This document shows, in pieces, positions 53,625-64,000 of a stretch of DNA of 64,000 bases; the stretch's first letter is position 1; each line of letters starts with the position of its first letter. Where the stretch lies: contig OY987298.1 in the NCBI GenBank assembly GCA_963920635.1, positions 85,073,454 through 85,137,453 of the forward strand, given 5' to 3'. The translations under genes and the position numbers were made by a program. Under the pieces are notes generated by a model. The model saw nothing but the letters and a program-made list of their open reading frames with translations. It did no database searches and was not told the origin of the DNA. Origin of the DNA: Pseudeuparius sepicola. Lineage: Eukaryota > Arthropoda > Insecta > Coleoptera > Anthribidae.

Positions 53625-56600
53625 AGTTCTACAACACGATTCCGCCCTCAAAATGTTTCTAAAAAATTTTTGAGTGCCTGGCCATCGCACTTTTTCAATT
53701 TTCAAAAATGTTGACATGTTCCGAAAAAAAAATACCTATGCGACGTAAATTGAGTTCTACAACACGATTCCGCCCTCAAAATTTTTCTAAAAAAATTTTA
53801 AGTACCTGGTCAGCGCACTTTTGCAATTTTCAAAAATGTTGTCATGCTCCGAAAAAAAAATAAAATTCCTATACGACGTAAATTAAGTTCTGCAACACGA
53901 TTCCGCCCTAAAAATTTTTCTATAAAATTTCAAAGTAGCTGGTCAGCGCACTTTTTCAATTTTCAAAAATGTTGGCATGCTCCGAAAAAAAAATTCCTAT
54001 GCGACGTAAATTAAGTTCTACAACACAATTCCGCCCTAAAAATTTTTTTATAAAATTTCTGTGCCTGGCCAGCACACTTTTTCAATTTTCAAAAATGTTG
54101 ACATGCTTCGAAAAAAATACCTACGCGACGTAAATTGAGTTCTACAACACGATTCCGCCCTCAAAATTTTTCTAAAAAATTTCAAAGTACCTGGTCAGCG
54201 CACTTTTTCAATTTTCAAAAATGTTGGCATGCTCCGAAAAAAAATTCCTATGCGACGTAAATTAAGTTCTACAACACAATTCCGCCCTAAAAATTTTTTT
54301 ATAAAATTTCTGCGCCTGGCCAGCGCACTTTTTCAATTTTCAAAAATGTTGACATGCTCCGAAAAGAAAATTCCTATGCGACGTAAATTGAGTTCTAGAA
54401 CACGATTCCACCCTCAAAATTTTTCGAAAAAAATTTTAAGTTCCTGGTCAGCGCACTTTTTCAATTTTCAAAAATGTTGTCATGCTCCGAAAAAAAAAAA
54501 TAAAATTCCTATACGACGTAAATTGAGTTCTACCACACGATTCCGCCCTCAAAATTTTTCTAAAAAATTTCTAAGTACCTGGCCAGCGCACTTTTTCAAT
54601 TTTTAAAAATGTTGACATGCTCCGAAAAAAAATCCTATACGACGTAAATTGAGTTCTACAACACTACACCGCCCTCCAAATTTTTCTAAAAAATTTCAAA
54701 GTACCTGGTCAGCGCACTTTTTCTATTTTCAAAAATGTTGACATGCTCCGAAAAAAAATTCCTATGCGACGTAAATTGAGTTCTACAACACGATTCCGCC
54801 CTCAAAATGTTTCTAAAAAATTTTTTTGTGCCTGGCCAGCGCACTTTTTCAATTTTCAAAAATGTTGACATGCTCCAAAAAAAATACCTATGCGACGTAA
54901 ATTGAGTTCTACAACACGATTCCGCCCTCAAAATTTTTCTAAAAAAATTTTAAGTACCTGGTCAGCGCACTTTTTCAATTTTCAAAAATGTTGTCATGCT
55001 CCGAAAAAAAAATAAAATTCCTATAAGACGTAAATTAAGTTCTGCAACACGATTCCGCCCTAAAAATTTTTCTATAAAATTTCAAAGTACCTGGTCAGCG
55101 CACTTTTTCAATTTTCAAAAATGTTGGCATGCTCCGAAAAAAAAATTCCTATGCGACGTAAATTAAGTTCTACAACACAATTCCGCCCTAAAAATTTTTT
55201 TATAAAATTTCTGTGCCTGGCCAGCGCACTTTTTCAATTTTCAAACATGTTGACATGCTCCGAAAAAAAATTCCTATGCGACGTAAATTAAGTTCTACAA
55301 CACAATTCCGCCCTAAAAATTTATTTATAAAATTTCTGAGTGCCTGGCCAGCGCACTTTTTCAATTTTCAAACATGTTGACATGCTCCAAAAAAAAAATA
55401 AAATTCCTATACGACGTAAATTAAGTTCTGCAACACGATTCCGCCCTAAAAATTTTTCTATAAAATTTCAAAGTACCTGGTCAGCGCACTTTTTCAATTT
55501 TCAAAAATGTTGTCATGCTCCGAAAAAAAAATTCCTATACGACGTAAATTAAGTTCTACAACACGATTCCGCCCTAAAAATTTTTCTATAAAATTTCTGA
55601 GTGCCCCGCCAGCGCACTTTTTCAATTTTCAAAAATGTTGACATGCTTCGAAAAAAAATACCTATGCGACGTAAATTGAGTTCTACAACACGATTCCGCC
55701 CTCAAAATTTTTCTAAAAAATTTCGAAGTACCTGGTCAGCGCACTTTTTCAATTTTCAAAAATGTTGGCATACTCCGAAAAAAAAATTCCTATGCGACGT
55801 AAATTAAGTTCTACAACACAATTCCGCCCTAAAAATTTTTTTATAAAATTTCTGTGCCTGGCCAGCGCACTTTTTCAATTTTCAAAAATGTTATGCTCCG
55901 AAAAGAAAATTCCTATGCGACGTAAATTGAGTTCTACAACACGATTCCACCCTCAAAATTTTTCTAAAAAAATTTTAAGTTCCTGGTCAGCGCACTTTTT
56001 CAATTTTCAAAAATGTTGTCATGCTCCGAAAAAAAATTCCTATACGACATAAATTGAGTTCTACCACACGATTCCGCCCTCAAAATTTTTCTAAAAAATT
56101 TCTAAGTACCTGGCCAGCCCACTTTTTCAATTTTTAAAAATGTTGACATGCTCCGAAAAAAAAATCCTATACGACGTAAATTGAGTTCTACAACACTATT
56201 CCGCCCTCCAAATTTTTCTAAAAAATTTCAAAGTACCTGGTCAGCGCACTTTTTCTATTTTCAAAAATGTTGACATGCTCCGAAAAAAAAATTCCTATGC
56301 GACGTAAATTGAGTTCTACAACACGATTCGGCCCTCAAAATGTTTCTAAAAAATTTTTGAGTGCTCGGGCAGCGCACTTTTTCAATTTTCAAAAATGTTG
56401 ACATGCTCCGAAAAAAAATTACTATGCGACGTAAATTTAGTTCTACAACACGATTGCGTCCTCAAAATTTTTCTAAAAATTTTCTGAGTGCCTAGCCAGC
56501 GCACTTTTTCAATTTTCAAAAATGTTGTCATGCTCCGAAAAAAAAGTCCTGTGACGTAAATTGAGTTCTACAACACGATTCGGCACTAAAAATTTTTCTA

Positions 56601-57001
56601 AAAAATTTCTGAGTGCCTGGCCAGCGCACTTTTTCAATTTTCAAAAATGTTGACATGCTCCGAAAAGAAAATTCCTATGCGACGTAAATTGACTTCTACA
56701 ACACGATTCCGCCCACAAAATTTTTTTAAAAAATTTCTGAGTGCCTGGCCAGCGCACTTTTTTAATTTTTAAAAATGTTGACATGCTCAGAAAAAAAATT
56801 CCTATGCGACGTAAATTGAGTTCTACAACACGATTCCGCCCTCAAAATTTTTCTAAAAATTTTCTGAGTGCCTGGCCAGCGCACTTTTTCAATTTTCAAA
56901 AATGTTGACATGCTCCGAAAAAAAAGTCCTGTGACGTAAATTGAGTTCTACAACACGATTCGGCACTAAAAATTTTTCTAAAAAATTTCTGAGTGCCTGG
57001 C
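53625..57001. repeat. Rearranged third unit (unit C)
   Basis: This unit follows the monomer order of the unit interior. It matches sequence 4,834 bp upstream (as at 48620 and 53454), then 4,583 bp upstream (49646 and 54229) after losing two monomers. From about 55.6 kb it matches 3.95 kb upstream. It carries the private variants 'gccatcgcac' near 53683, 'acatgttccg' near 53716, 'ctacgcgacg' near 54121, 'cactacaccgcc' near 54662 and 'ctataagacg' near 55021, most of which recur in the 3,186-bp units. It is therefore the nearest relative of the sequence to its right. Confidence 0.8.
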
Positions 57002-57628
57002 CAGCGCACTTTTTCAATTTTCAAAAATGTTGACATGCTCCGAAAAGAAAATTCCTATGCGACGTAAATTGACTTCTACAACACGATTCCGCCCACAAAA
57101 TTTTTTTAAAAAATTTCTGAGTGCCTGGCCAGCGCACTTTTTTAATTTTTAAAAATGTTGACATGCTCAGAAAAAAAATTCCTATGCGACGTAAATTGAG
57201 TTCTACAACACGATTCCGCCCTCAAAATTTTTCTAAAAATTTTCTGAGTGCCTAGCCAGCGCACTTTTTCAATTTTCAAAAATGTTGACATGCTCCGAAA
57301 AAAAAGTCCTGTGACGTAAATTGAGTTCTACAACACGATTCGGCACTAAAAATTTTTCTAAAAAATTTCTGAGTGCCTGGCCAGCGCACTTTTTCAATTT
57401 TCAAAAATGTTGACATGCTCCGAAAAGAAAATTCCTATGCGACGTAAATTGACTTCTACAACACGATTCCGCCCACAAAATTTTTTTAAAAAATTTCTGA
57501 GTGCCTGGCCAGCGCACTTTTTTAATTTTTAAAAATGTTGACATTCTCAGAAAAAAAATTCCTATGCGACGTAAATTGAGTTCTACAACACGATTCCGCC
57601 CTCAAAATTTTTCTAAAAATTTTCTGAG
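56489..57628. repeat. 380-bp trimer, three tandem copies
   Basis: Linker 'gtgcct' landmarks are at 56489, 56869, 57249 and 57629, each 380 bp apart. The first copy starts with 'atgttgtcatg' where the others have 'atgttgacatg', and the third has 'acattctcag' near 57541. Flanking monomers are the same types as at the one- and two-copy sites, so this is the expanded state of the same locus type. Confidence 0.93.
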
Positions 57629-60187
57629 TGCCTGGCCAGCGCACTTTTTCAATTTTCAAAAATGTTGACATGCTCCGAAAAAAAAGTCCTGTGACGTAAA
57701 TTGAGTTCTACAACACGATTCCGCCCTCAAAATTTTTCTAAAAAATTTCTAAGTACCTGGTCAGCGCACTTTTTCAATTTTCAAAAATGTTGGCATGCTC
57801 CGAAAAAAAAAATCCTATGCGACGTAAATTAAGTTCTACAACACAATTCCGCCCTAAAAATTTTTTTATAAAATTTCTGTGCCTGGCCAGCGCACTTTTT
57901 CAATTTTCAAAAATGTTGACATGCTCCGAAAATAAAATTCCTATGCGACGTAAATTGAGTTCTACAGCACGATTCCGCCCTCAAAATGTTTCTAAAAAAT
58001 TTTTGAGTGCCTGGCCAGCGCACTTTTTTAATTTTTAAAAATGTTGACATGCTCAGAAAAAAAATTCCTATGCGACGTAAATTGAGTTCTACAACACGAT
58101 TCCGCCCTCAAAATTTTTCTAAAAATTTTCTGAGTGCCTGGCCAGCGCACTTTTTCAATTTTCAAAAATGTTGACATGCTCCGAAAAAAAAGTCCTGTGA
58201 CGTAAATTGAGTTCTACAACACGATTCCGCCCTAAAAATTTTTCTAAAAAATTTCTAAGTACCTGGTCAGCGCACTTTTTCAATTTTCAAAAATGTTGGC
58301 ATGCTCCGAAAAAAAAAATCCTATGCGACGTAAATTAAGTTCTACAACACAATTCCGCCCTAAAAATTTTTTTATAAAATTTCTGTGCCTGGCCAGCGCA
58401 CTTTTTCAATTTTCAAAAATGTTGACATGCTCCGAAAATAAAATTCCTATGCGACGTAAATTGAGTTCTACAACACGATTCCGCCCTCAAAATGTTTCTA
58501 AAAAATTTTTGAGTGCCTGGCCATCGCACTTTTTCAATTTTCAAAAATGTTGACATGTTCCGAAAAAAAAATACCTATGCGACGTAAATTGAGTTCTACA
58601 ACACGATTCCGCCCTCAAAATTTTTCTAAAAAAATTTTAAGTACCTGTTCAGCGCACTTTTGCAATTTTCAAAAATGTTGTCATGCTCCGAAAAAAAAAT
58701 AAAATTCCTATACGACGTAAATTAAGTTCTGCAACACGATTCCGCCCTAAAAATTTTTCTATAAAATTTCAAAGTAGCTGGTCAGCGCACTTTTTCAATT
58801 TTCAAAAATGTTGGCATGCTCCGAAAAAAAAATTCCTATGCGACGTAAATTAAGTTCTACAACACAATTCCGCCCTAAAAATTTTTTTATAAAATTTCTG
58901 TGCCTGGCCAGCACACTTTTTCAATTTTCAAAAATGTTGACATGCTTCGAAAAAAATACCTACGCGACGTAAATTGAGTTCTACAACACGATTCCGCCCT
59001 CAAAATTTTTCTAAAAAATTTCAAAGTACCTGGTCAGCGCACTTTTTCAATTTTCAAAAATGTTGGCATGCTCCGAAAAAAAATTCCTATGCGACGTAAA
59101 TTAAGTTCTACAACACAATTCCGCCCTAAAATTTTTTTTATAAAATTTCTGCGCCTGGCCAGCGCACTTTTTCAATTTTCAAAAATGTTGACATGCTCCG
59201 AAAAGAAAATTCCTATGCGACGTAAATTGAGTTCTAGAACACGATTCCACCCTCAAAATTTTTCGAAAAAAATTTTAAGTTCCTGGTCAGCGCACTTTTT
59301 CAATTTTCAAAAATGTTGTCATGCTCCGAAAAAAAAAAATAAAATTCCTATACGACGTAAATTGAGTTCTACCACACGATTCCGCCCTCAAAATTTTTCT
59401 AAAAAATTTCTAAGTACCTGGCCAGCGCACTTTTTCAATTTTTAAAAATGTTGACATGCTCCGAAAAAAAATCCTATACGACGTAAATTGAGTTCTACAA
59501 CACTACACCGCCCTCCAAATTTTTCTAAAAAATTTCAAAGTACCTGGTCAGCGCACTTTTTCTATTTTCAAAAATGTTGACATGCTCCGAAAAAAAATTC
59601 CTATGCGACGTAAATTGAGTTCTACAACACGATTCCGCCCTCAAAATGTTTCTAAAAAATTTTTTTGTGCCTGGCCAGCGCACTTTTTCAATTTTCAAAA
59701 ATGTTGACATGCTCCAAAAAAAATACCTATGCGACGTAAATTGAGTTCTACAACACGATTCCGCCCTCAAAATTTTTCTAAAAAAATTTTAAGTACCTGG
59801 TCAGCGCACTTTTTCAATTTTCAAAAATGTTGTCATTCTCCGAAAAAAAAATAAAATTCCTATAAGACGTAAATTAAGTTCTGCAACACGATTCCGCCCT
59901 AAAAATTTTTCTATAAAATTTCAAAGTACCTGGTCAGCGCACTTTTTCAATTTTCAAAAATGTTGGCATGCTCCGAAAAAAAAATTCCTATGCGACGTAA
60001 ATTAAGTTCTACAACACAATTCCGCCCTAAAAATTTTTTTATAAAATTTCTGTGCCTGGCCAGCGCACTTTTTCAATTTTCAAACATGTTGACATGCTCC
60101 GAAAAAAAATTCCTATGCGACGTAAATTAAGTTCTACAACACAATTCCGCCCTAAAAATTTATTTATAAAATTTCTGAGTGCCTGGC
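57002..60187. repeat. 3,186-bp unit, copy D1 (~25 monomers)
   Basis: The sequence repeats at a constant offset of 3,186 in 60188-63373. Differences found by eye are a at 57100 against t at 60286, t at 59132 against a at 62318, and t at 59837 against g at 63023. The start overlaps the third trimer of the 380-bp array. Two marker monomers lie 506 bp apart in it (57924 and 58430), showing an inner four-monomer duplication. Part of the unit (58.04-60.2 kb) matches 53.2-55.36 kb at an offset of 4,839. Confidence 0.9.
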
Positions 60188-63100
60188 CAGCGCACTTTTT
60201 CAATTTTCAAAAATGTTGACATGCTCCGAAAAGAAAATTCCTATGCGACGTAAATTGACTTCTACAACACGATTCCGCCCACAAATTTTTTTTAAAAAAT
60301 TTCTGAGTGCCTGGCCAGCGCACTTTTTTAATTTTTAAAAATGTTGACATGCTCAGAAAAAAAATTCCTATGCGACGTAAATTGAGTTCTACAACACGAT
60401 TCCGCCCTCAAAATTTTTCTAAAAATTTTCTGAGTGCCTAGCCAGCGCACTTTTTCAATTTTCAAAAATGTTGACATGCTCCGAAAAAAAAGTCCTGTGA
60501 CGTAAATTGAGTTCTACAACACGATTCGGCACTAAAAATTTTTCTAAAAAATTTCTGAGTGCCTGGCCAGCGCACTTTTTCAATTTTCAAAAATGTTGAC
60601 ATGCTCCGAAAAGAAAATTCCTATGCGACGTAAATTGACTTCTACAACACGATTCCGCCCACAAAATTTTTTTAAAAAATTTCTGAGTGCCTGGCCAGCG
60701 CACTTTTTTAATTTTTAAAAATGTTGACATTCTCAGAAAAAAAATTCCTATGCGACGTAAATTGAGTTCTACAACACGATTCCGCCCTCAAAATTTTTCT
60801 AAAAATTTTCTGAGTGCCTGGCCAGCGCACTTTTTCAATTTTCAAAAATGTTGACATGCTCCGAAAAAAAAGTCCTGTGACGTAAATTGAGTTCTACAAC
60901 ACGATTCCGCCCTCAAAATTTTTCTAAAAAATTTCTAAGTACCTGGTCAGCGCACTTTTTCAATTTTCAAAAATGTTGGCATGCTCCGAAAAAAAAAATC
61001 CTATGCGACGTAAATTAAGTTCTACAACACAATTCCGCCCTAAAAATTTTTTTATAAAATTTCTGTGCCTGGCCAGCGCACTTTTTCAATTTTCAAAAAT
61101 GTTGACATGCTCCGAAAATAAAATTCCTATGCGACGTAAATTGAGTTCTACAGCACGATTCCGCCCTCAAAATGTTTCTAAAAAATTTTTGAGTGCCTGG
61201 CCAGCGCACTTTTTTAATTTTTAAAAATGTTGACATGCTCAGAAAAAAAATTCCTATGCGACGTAAATTGAGTTCTACAACACGATTCCGCCCTCAAAAT
61301 TTTTCTAAAAATTTTCTGAGTGCCTGGCCAGCGCACTTTTTCAATTTTCAAAAATGTTGACATGCTCCGAAAAAAAAGTCCTGTGACGTAAATTGAGTTC
61401 TACAACACGATTCCGCCCTAAAAATTTTTCTAAAAAATTTCTAAGTACCTGGTCAGCGCACTTTTTCAATTTTCAAAAATGTTGGCATGCTCCGAAAAAA
61501 AAAATCCTATGCGACGTAAATTAAGTTCTACAACACAATTCCGCCCTAAAAATTTTTTTATAAAATTTCTGTGCCTGGCCAGCGCACTTTTTCAATTTTC
61601 AAAAATGTTGACATGCTCCGAAAATAAAATTCCTATGCGACGTAAATTGAGTTCTACAACACGATTCCGCCCTCAAAATGTTTCTAAAAAATTTTTGAGT
61701 GCCTGGCCATCGCACTTTTTCAATTTTCAAAAATGTTGACATGTTCCGAAAAAAAAATACCTATGCGACGTAAATTGAGTTCTACAACACGATTCCGCCC
61801 TCAAAATTTTTCTAAAAAAATTTTAAGTACCTGTTCAGCGCACTTTTGCAATTTTCAAAAATGTTGTCATGCTCCGAAAAAAAAATAAAATTCCTATACG
61901 ACGTAAATTAAGTTCTGCAACACGATTCCGCCCTAAAAATTTTTCTATAAAATTTCAAAGTAGCTGGTCAGCGCACTTTTTCAATTTTCAAAAATGTTGG
62001 CATGCTCCGAAAAAAAAATTCCTATGCGACGTAAATTAAGTTCTACAACACAATTCCGCCCTAAAAATTTTTTTATAAAATTTCTGTGCCTGGCCAGCAC
62101 ACTTTTTCAATTTTCAAAAATGTTGACATGCTTCGAAAAAAATACCTACGCGACGTAAATTGAGTTCTACAACACGATTCCGCCCTCAAAATTTTTCTAA
62201 AAAATTTCAAAGTACCTGGTCAGCGCACTTTTTCAATTTTCAAAAATGTTGGCATGCTCCGAAAAAAAATTCCTATGCGACGTAAATTAAGTTCTACAAC
62301 ACAATTCCGCCCTAAAAATTTTTTTATAAAATTTCTGCGCCTGGCCAGCGCACTTTTTCAATTTTCAAAAATGTTGACATGCTCCGAAAAGAAAATTCCT
62401 ATGCGACGTAAATTGAGTTCTAGAACACGATTCCACCCTCAAAATTTTTCGAAAAAAATTTTAAGTTCCTGGTCAGCGCACTTTTTCAATTTTCAAAAAT
62501 GTTGTCATGCTCCGAAAAAAAAAAATAAAATTCCTATACGACGTAAATTGAGTTCTACCACACGATTCCGCCCTCAAAATTTTTCTAAAAAATTTCTAAG
62601 TACCTGGCCAGCGCACTTTTTCAATTTTTAAAAATGTTGACATGCTCCGAAAAAAAATCCTATACGACGTAAATTGAGTTCTACAACACTACACCGCCCT
62701 CCAAATTTTTCTAAAAAATTTCAAAGTACCTGGTCAGCGCACTTTTTCTATTTTCAAAAATGTTGACATGCTCCGAAAAAAAATTCCTATGCGACGTAAA
62801 TTGAGTTCTACAACACGATTCCGCCCTCAAAATGTTTCTAAAAAATTTTTTTGTGCCTGGCCAGCGCACTTTTTCAATTTTCAAAAATGTTGACATGCTC
62901 CAAAAAAAATACCTATGCGACGTAAATTGAGTTCTACAACACGATTCCGCCCTCAAAATTTTTCTAAAAAAATTTTAAGTACCTGGTCAGCGCACTTTTT
63001 CAATTTTCAAAAATGTTGTCATGCTCCGAAAAAAAAATAAAATTCCTATAAGACGTAAATTAAGTTCTGCAACACGATTCCGCCCTAAAAATTTTTCTAT

Positions 63101-63373
63101 AAAATTTCAAAGTACCTGGTCAGCGCACTTTTTCAATTTTCAAAAATGTTGGCATGCTCCGAAAAAAAAATTCCTATGCGACGTAAATTAAGTTCTACAA
63201 CACAATTCCGCCCTAAAAATTTTTTTATAAAATTTCTGTGCCTGGCCAGCGCACTTTTTCAATTTTCAAACATGTTGACATGCTCCGAAAAAAAATTCCT
63301 ATGCGACGTAAATTAAGTTCTACAACACAATTCCGCCCTAAAAATTTATTTATAAAATTTCTGAGTGCCTGGC
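60188..63373. repeat. 3,186-bp unit, copy D2
   Basis: Tandem copy of 57002-60187, with marker monomers at 61110 and 61616. It has at least three base differences from D1 and no net indel between the anchors checked. After about 63374 the sequence follows the 55.3-kb region (offset 8,025) instead of returning to the start of the unit. Confidence 0.9.
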
Positions 63374-64000
63374 CAGCGCACTTTTTCAATTTTCAAACAT
63401 GTTGACATGCTCCAAAAAAAAAATAAAATTCCTATACGACGTAAATTAAGTTCTGCAACACGATTCCGCCCTAAAAATTTTTCTATAAAATTTCAAAGTA
63501 CCTGGTCAGCGCACTTTTTCAATTTTCAAAAATGTTGGCATGCTCCGAAAAAAAAATTAATATGCGACGTAAATTAAGTTCTACAACACAATTCCGCCCT
63601 AAAAATTTTTTTATAAAATTTCTGTGCCTGGCCAGCGCACTTTTTCAATTTTCAAAAATGTTGTCATGCTCCGAAAAAAAAATTCCTATACGACGTAAAT
63701 TAAGTTCTACAACACGATTCCGCCCTCAAAATTTTTCTAAAAAAATTTTAAGTACCTGGTCAGCGCACTTTTTCAATTTTCAAAAATGTTGTCATGCTCC
63801 GAAAAAAAAATAAAATTCCTATAAGACGTAAATTAAGTTCTGCAACACGATTCCGCCCTAAAAATTTTTCTATAAAATTTCAAAGTACCTGGTCAGCGCA
63901 CTTTTTCAATTTTCAAAAATGTTGGCATGCTCCGAAAAAAAAATTCCTATGCGACGTAAATTAAGTTCTACAACACAATTCCGCCCTAAAAATTTTTTTA
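63374..64000. repeat. Satellite continuing past the window edge
   Basis: About five monomers: a caaacatg type with taaaattcc, a ggcatg type with 'ttaatatgcg', a gtcatg type, a second gtcatg type with 'ctataagacg', and a ggcatg type. The gtcatg monomer at about 63647-63757 begins like its relatives but ends with the 'ttttaagtacctggtca' tail of a tacctatgcg type, another chimeric monomer. The array does not end within the window. Confidence 0.88.

Larger units (their letters stand above)
1..64000. repeat. Satellite DNA array, ~127-bp monomer, spans whole window
   Basis: Every line of the window can be read as the same unit repeated head to tail. Landmarks in order within a monomer are: gtgcctggccagcgcac; caattttcaaaaatg; catgctccg; an A-tract of 7-12; ctatgcgacgtaaatt; ttctacaacacgattccg; and a near-palindromic A/T block (aaatttttctaaaaaattt). 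Successive 'cctgg' landmarks fall at 111, 239, 367, 492, 619 and 747, so the spacing is 125-128 bp. A representative monomer counted by hand is 127 bp with 47 G+C (37%). No inverted monomer and no foreign insertion was seen. Because 127 is not a multiple of 3, the reading frame rotates from one monomer to the next, so the array is not a coding repeat. Uniform orientation and nested HOR structure are typical of eukaryotic centromeric or pericentromeric satellites. That location is inferred from family behaviour, not shown by the sequence. The satellite family is not recognised. Confidence 0.97.

Noticed and set aside
437..63813. About 130 open reading frames of 60-128 codons on both strands as genes
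   Set aside because: All are readings of the same satellite in different frames and strands. They start and stop wherever monomer variants remove stops, overlap each other on opposite strands, and lack recognisable domains. A 127-bp unit cannot keep one frame across monomers.
1..64000. CRISPR array (regular short repeats)
   Set aside because: The units are contiguous with no unique spacers, the monomer is about 127 bp, variation is spread over the whole unit, and no cas genes are present.
1..64000. CENP-B box
   Set aside because: No stretch fits the TTCG-four-A-two-CGGG core. The 'cttcgaaaa' variant has TTCG but lacks the CGGG at the required spacing.
1..64000. Mobile element or transposon-derived tandem repeat
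   Set aside because: No terminal inverted repeats, target-site duplications, reverse transcriptase, transposase or unique insertion was seen. All sequence is accounted for by satellite monomers.
1..64000. Telomeric or rDNA spacer repeat
   Set aside because: No short G-rich telomere motif and no rRNA gene fragments occur, and the repeat has no resemblance to rDNA promoter duplications that I recognise.
1..64000. A previously undescribed multi-gene system
   Set aside because: There is no coding sequence to build one from. The only structure is satellite organisation, reported in the findings.

Overview
The whole 64 kb window is one uninterrupted head-to-tail satellite DNA array. The monomer is about 127 bp (mostly 125-133 bp), roughly 63% A+T, all in one orientation, giving about 500 monomers. 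I found no single-copy sequence, transposon, RNA gene, CRISPR array or credible protein-coding gene, and both window ends lie inside the array. The pattern is that of a eukaryotic centromeric, pericentromeric or other heterochromatic satellite. I do not recognise the family and cannot name the organism. Undepleted CpG in the monomer gives only a weak hint of a lineage with little germline CpG methylation.

Monomers fall into linked-variant subfamilies, recognised by the base after 'atgtt' (gacatg, gtcatg or ggcatg), the A-tract and what follows it (ttcctatgcg, tacctatgcg, ttactatgcg, taaaattcctatacg, gtcctgtgacg and others), and the linker (gagtgcctggcca, aagtacctggtca, tgtgcctggcca and others). 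The subfamilies are arranged in irregular, nested higher-order repeats (HORs), not in one regular HOR. One marker monomer (A-tract broken as 'gaaaataaaattcc') occurs 14 times, 506 to 11,723 bp apart, mostly close to multiples of 127 bp.

Layout: (1) 1 to about 30.9 kb is a mosaic of older shuffled blocks. Examples are 1-3051 matching 16517-19566, 5.06-6.34 kb matching 13.31-14.59 kb, 19567-20941 matching 25160-26535, and 18.43-19.49 kb matching 22.74-23.82 kb. (2) 30937-53624 is two tandem copies of an 11,344-bp unit with no difference at any site I compared. Their junction falls in a 24-bp shared segment inside a chimeric monomer, as unequal crossing-over would leave. Each unit holds an older imperfect 4.45-kb repeat, a 639-bp five-monomer repeat and a 380-bp trimer duplication. 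(3) 53625-57001 is a related rearranged unit carrying three copies of the 380-bp trimer. (4) 57002-63373 is two tandem 3,186-bp units differing at three or more sites. (5) 63374-64000 continues the array.

There is no gene network. The biology on view is satellite evolution: slippage in A-tracts, small deletions between direct repeats, and unequal exchange on scales from 1 to about 90 monomers, with some variants confined to one half of the array. Block boundaries other than the 11,344-bp and 3,186-bp ones are hand-aligned and good to a few tens of bases.
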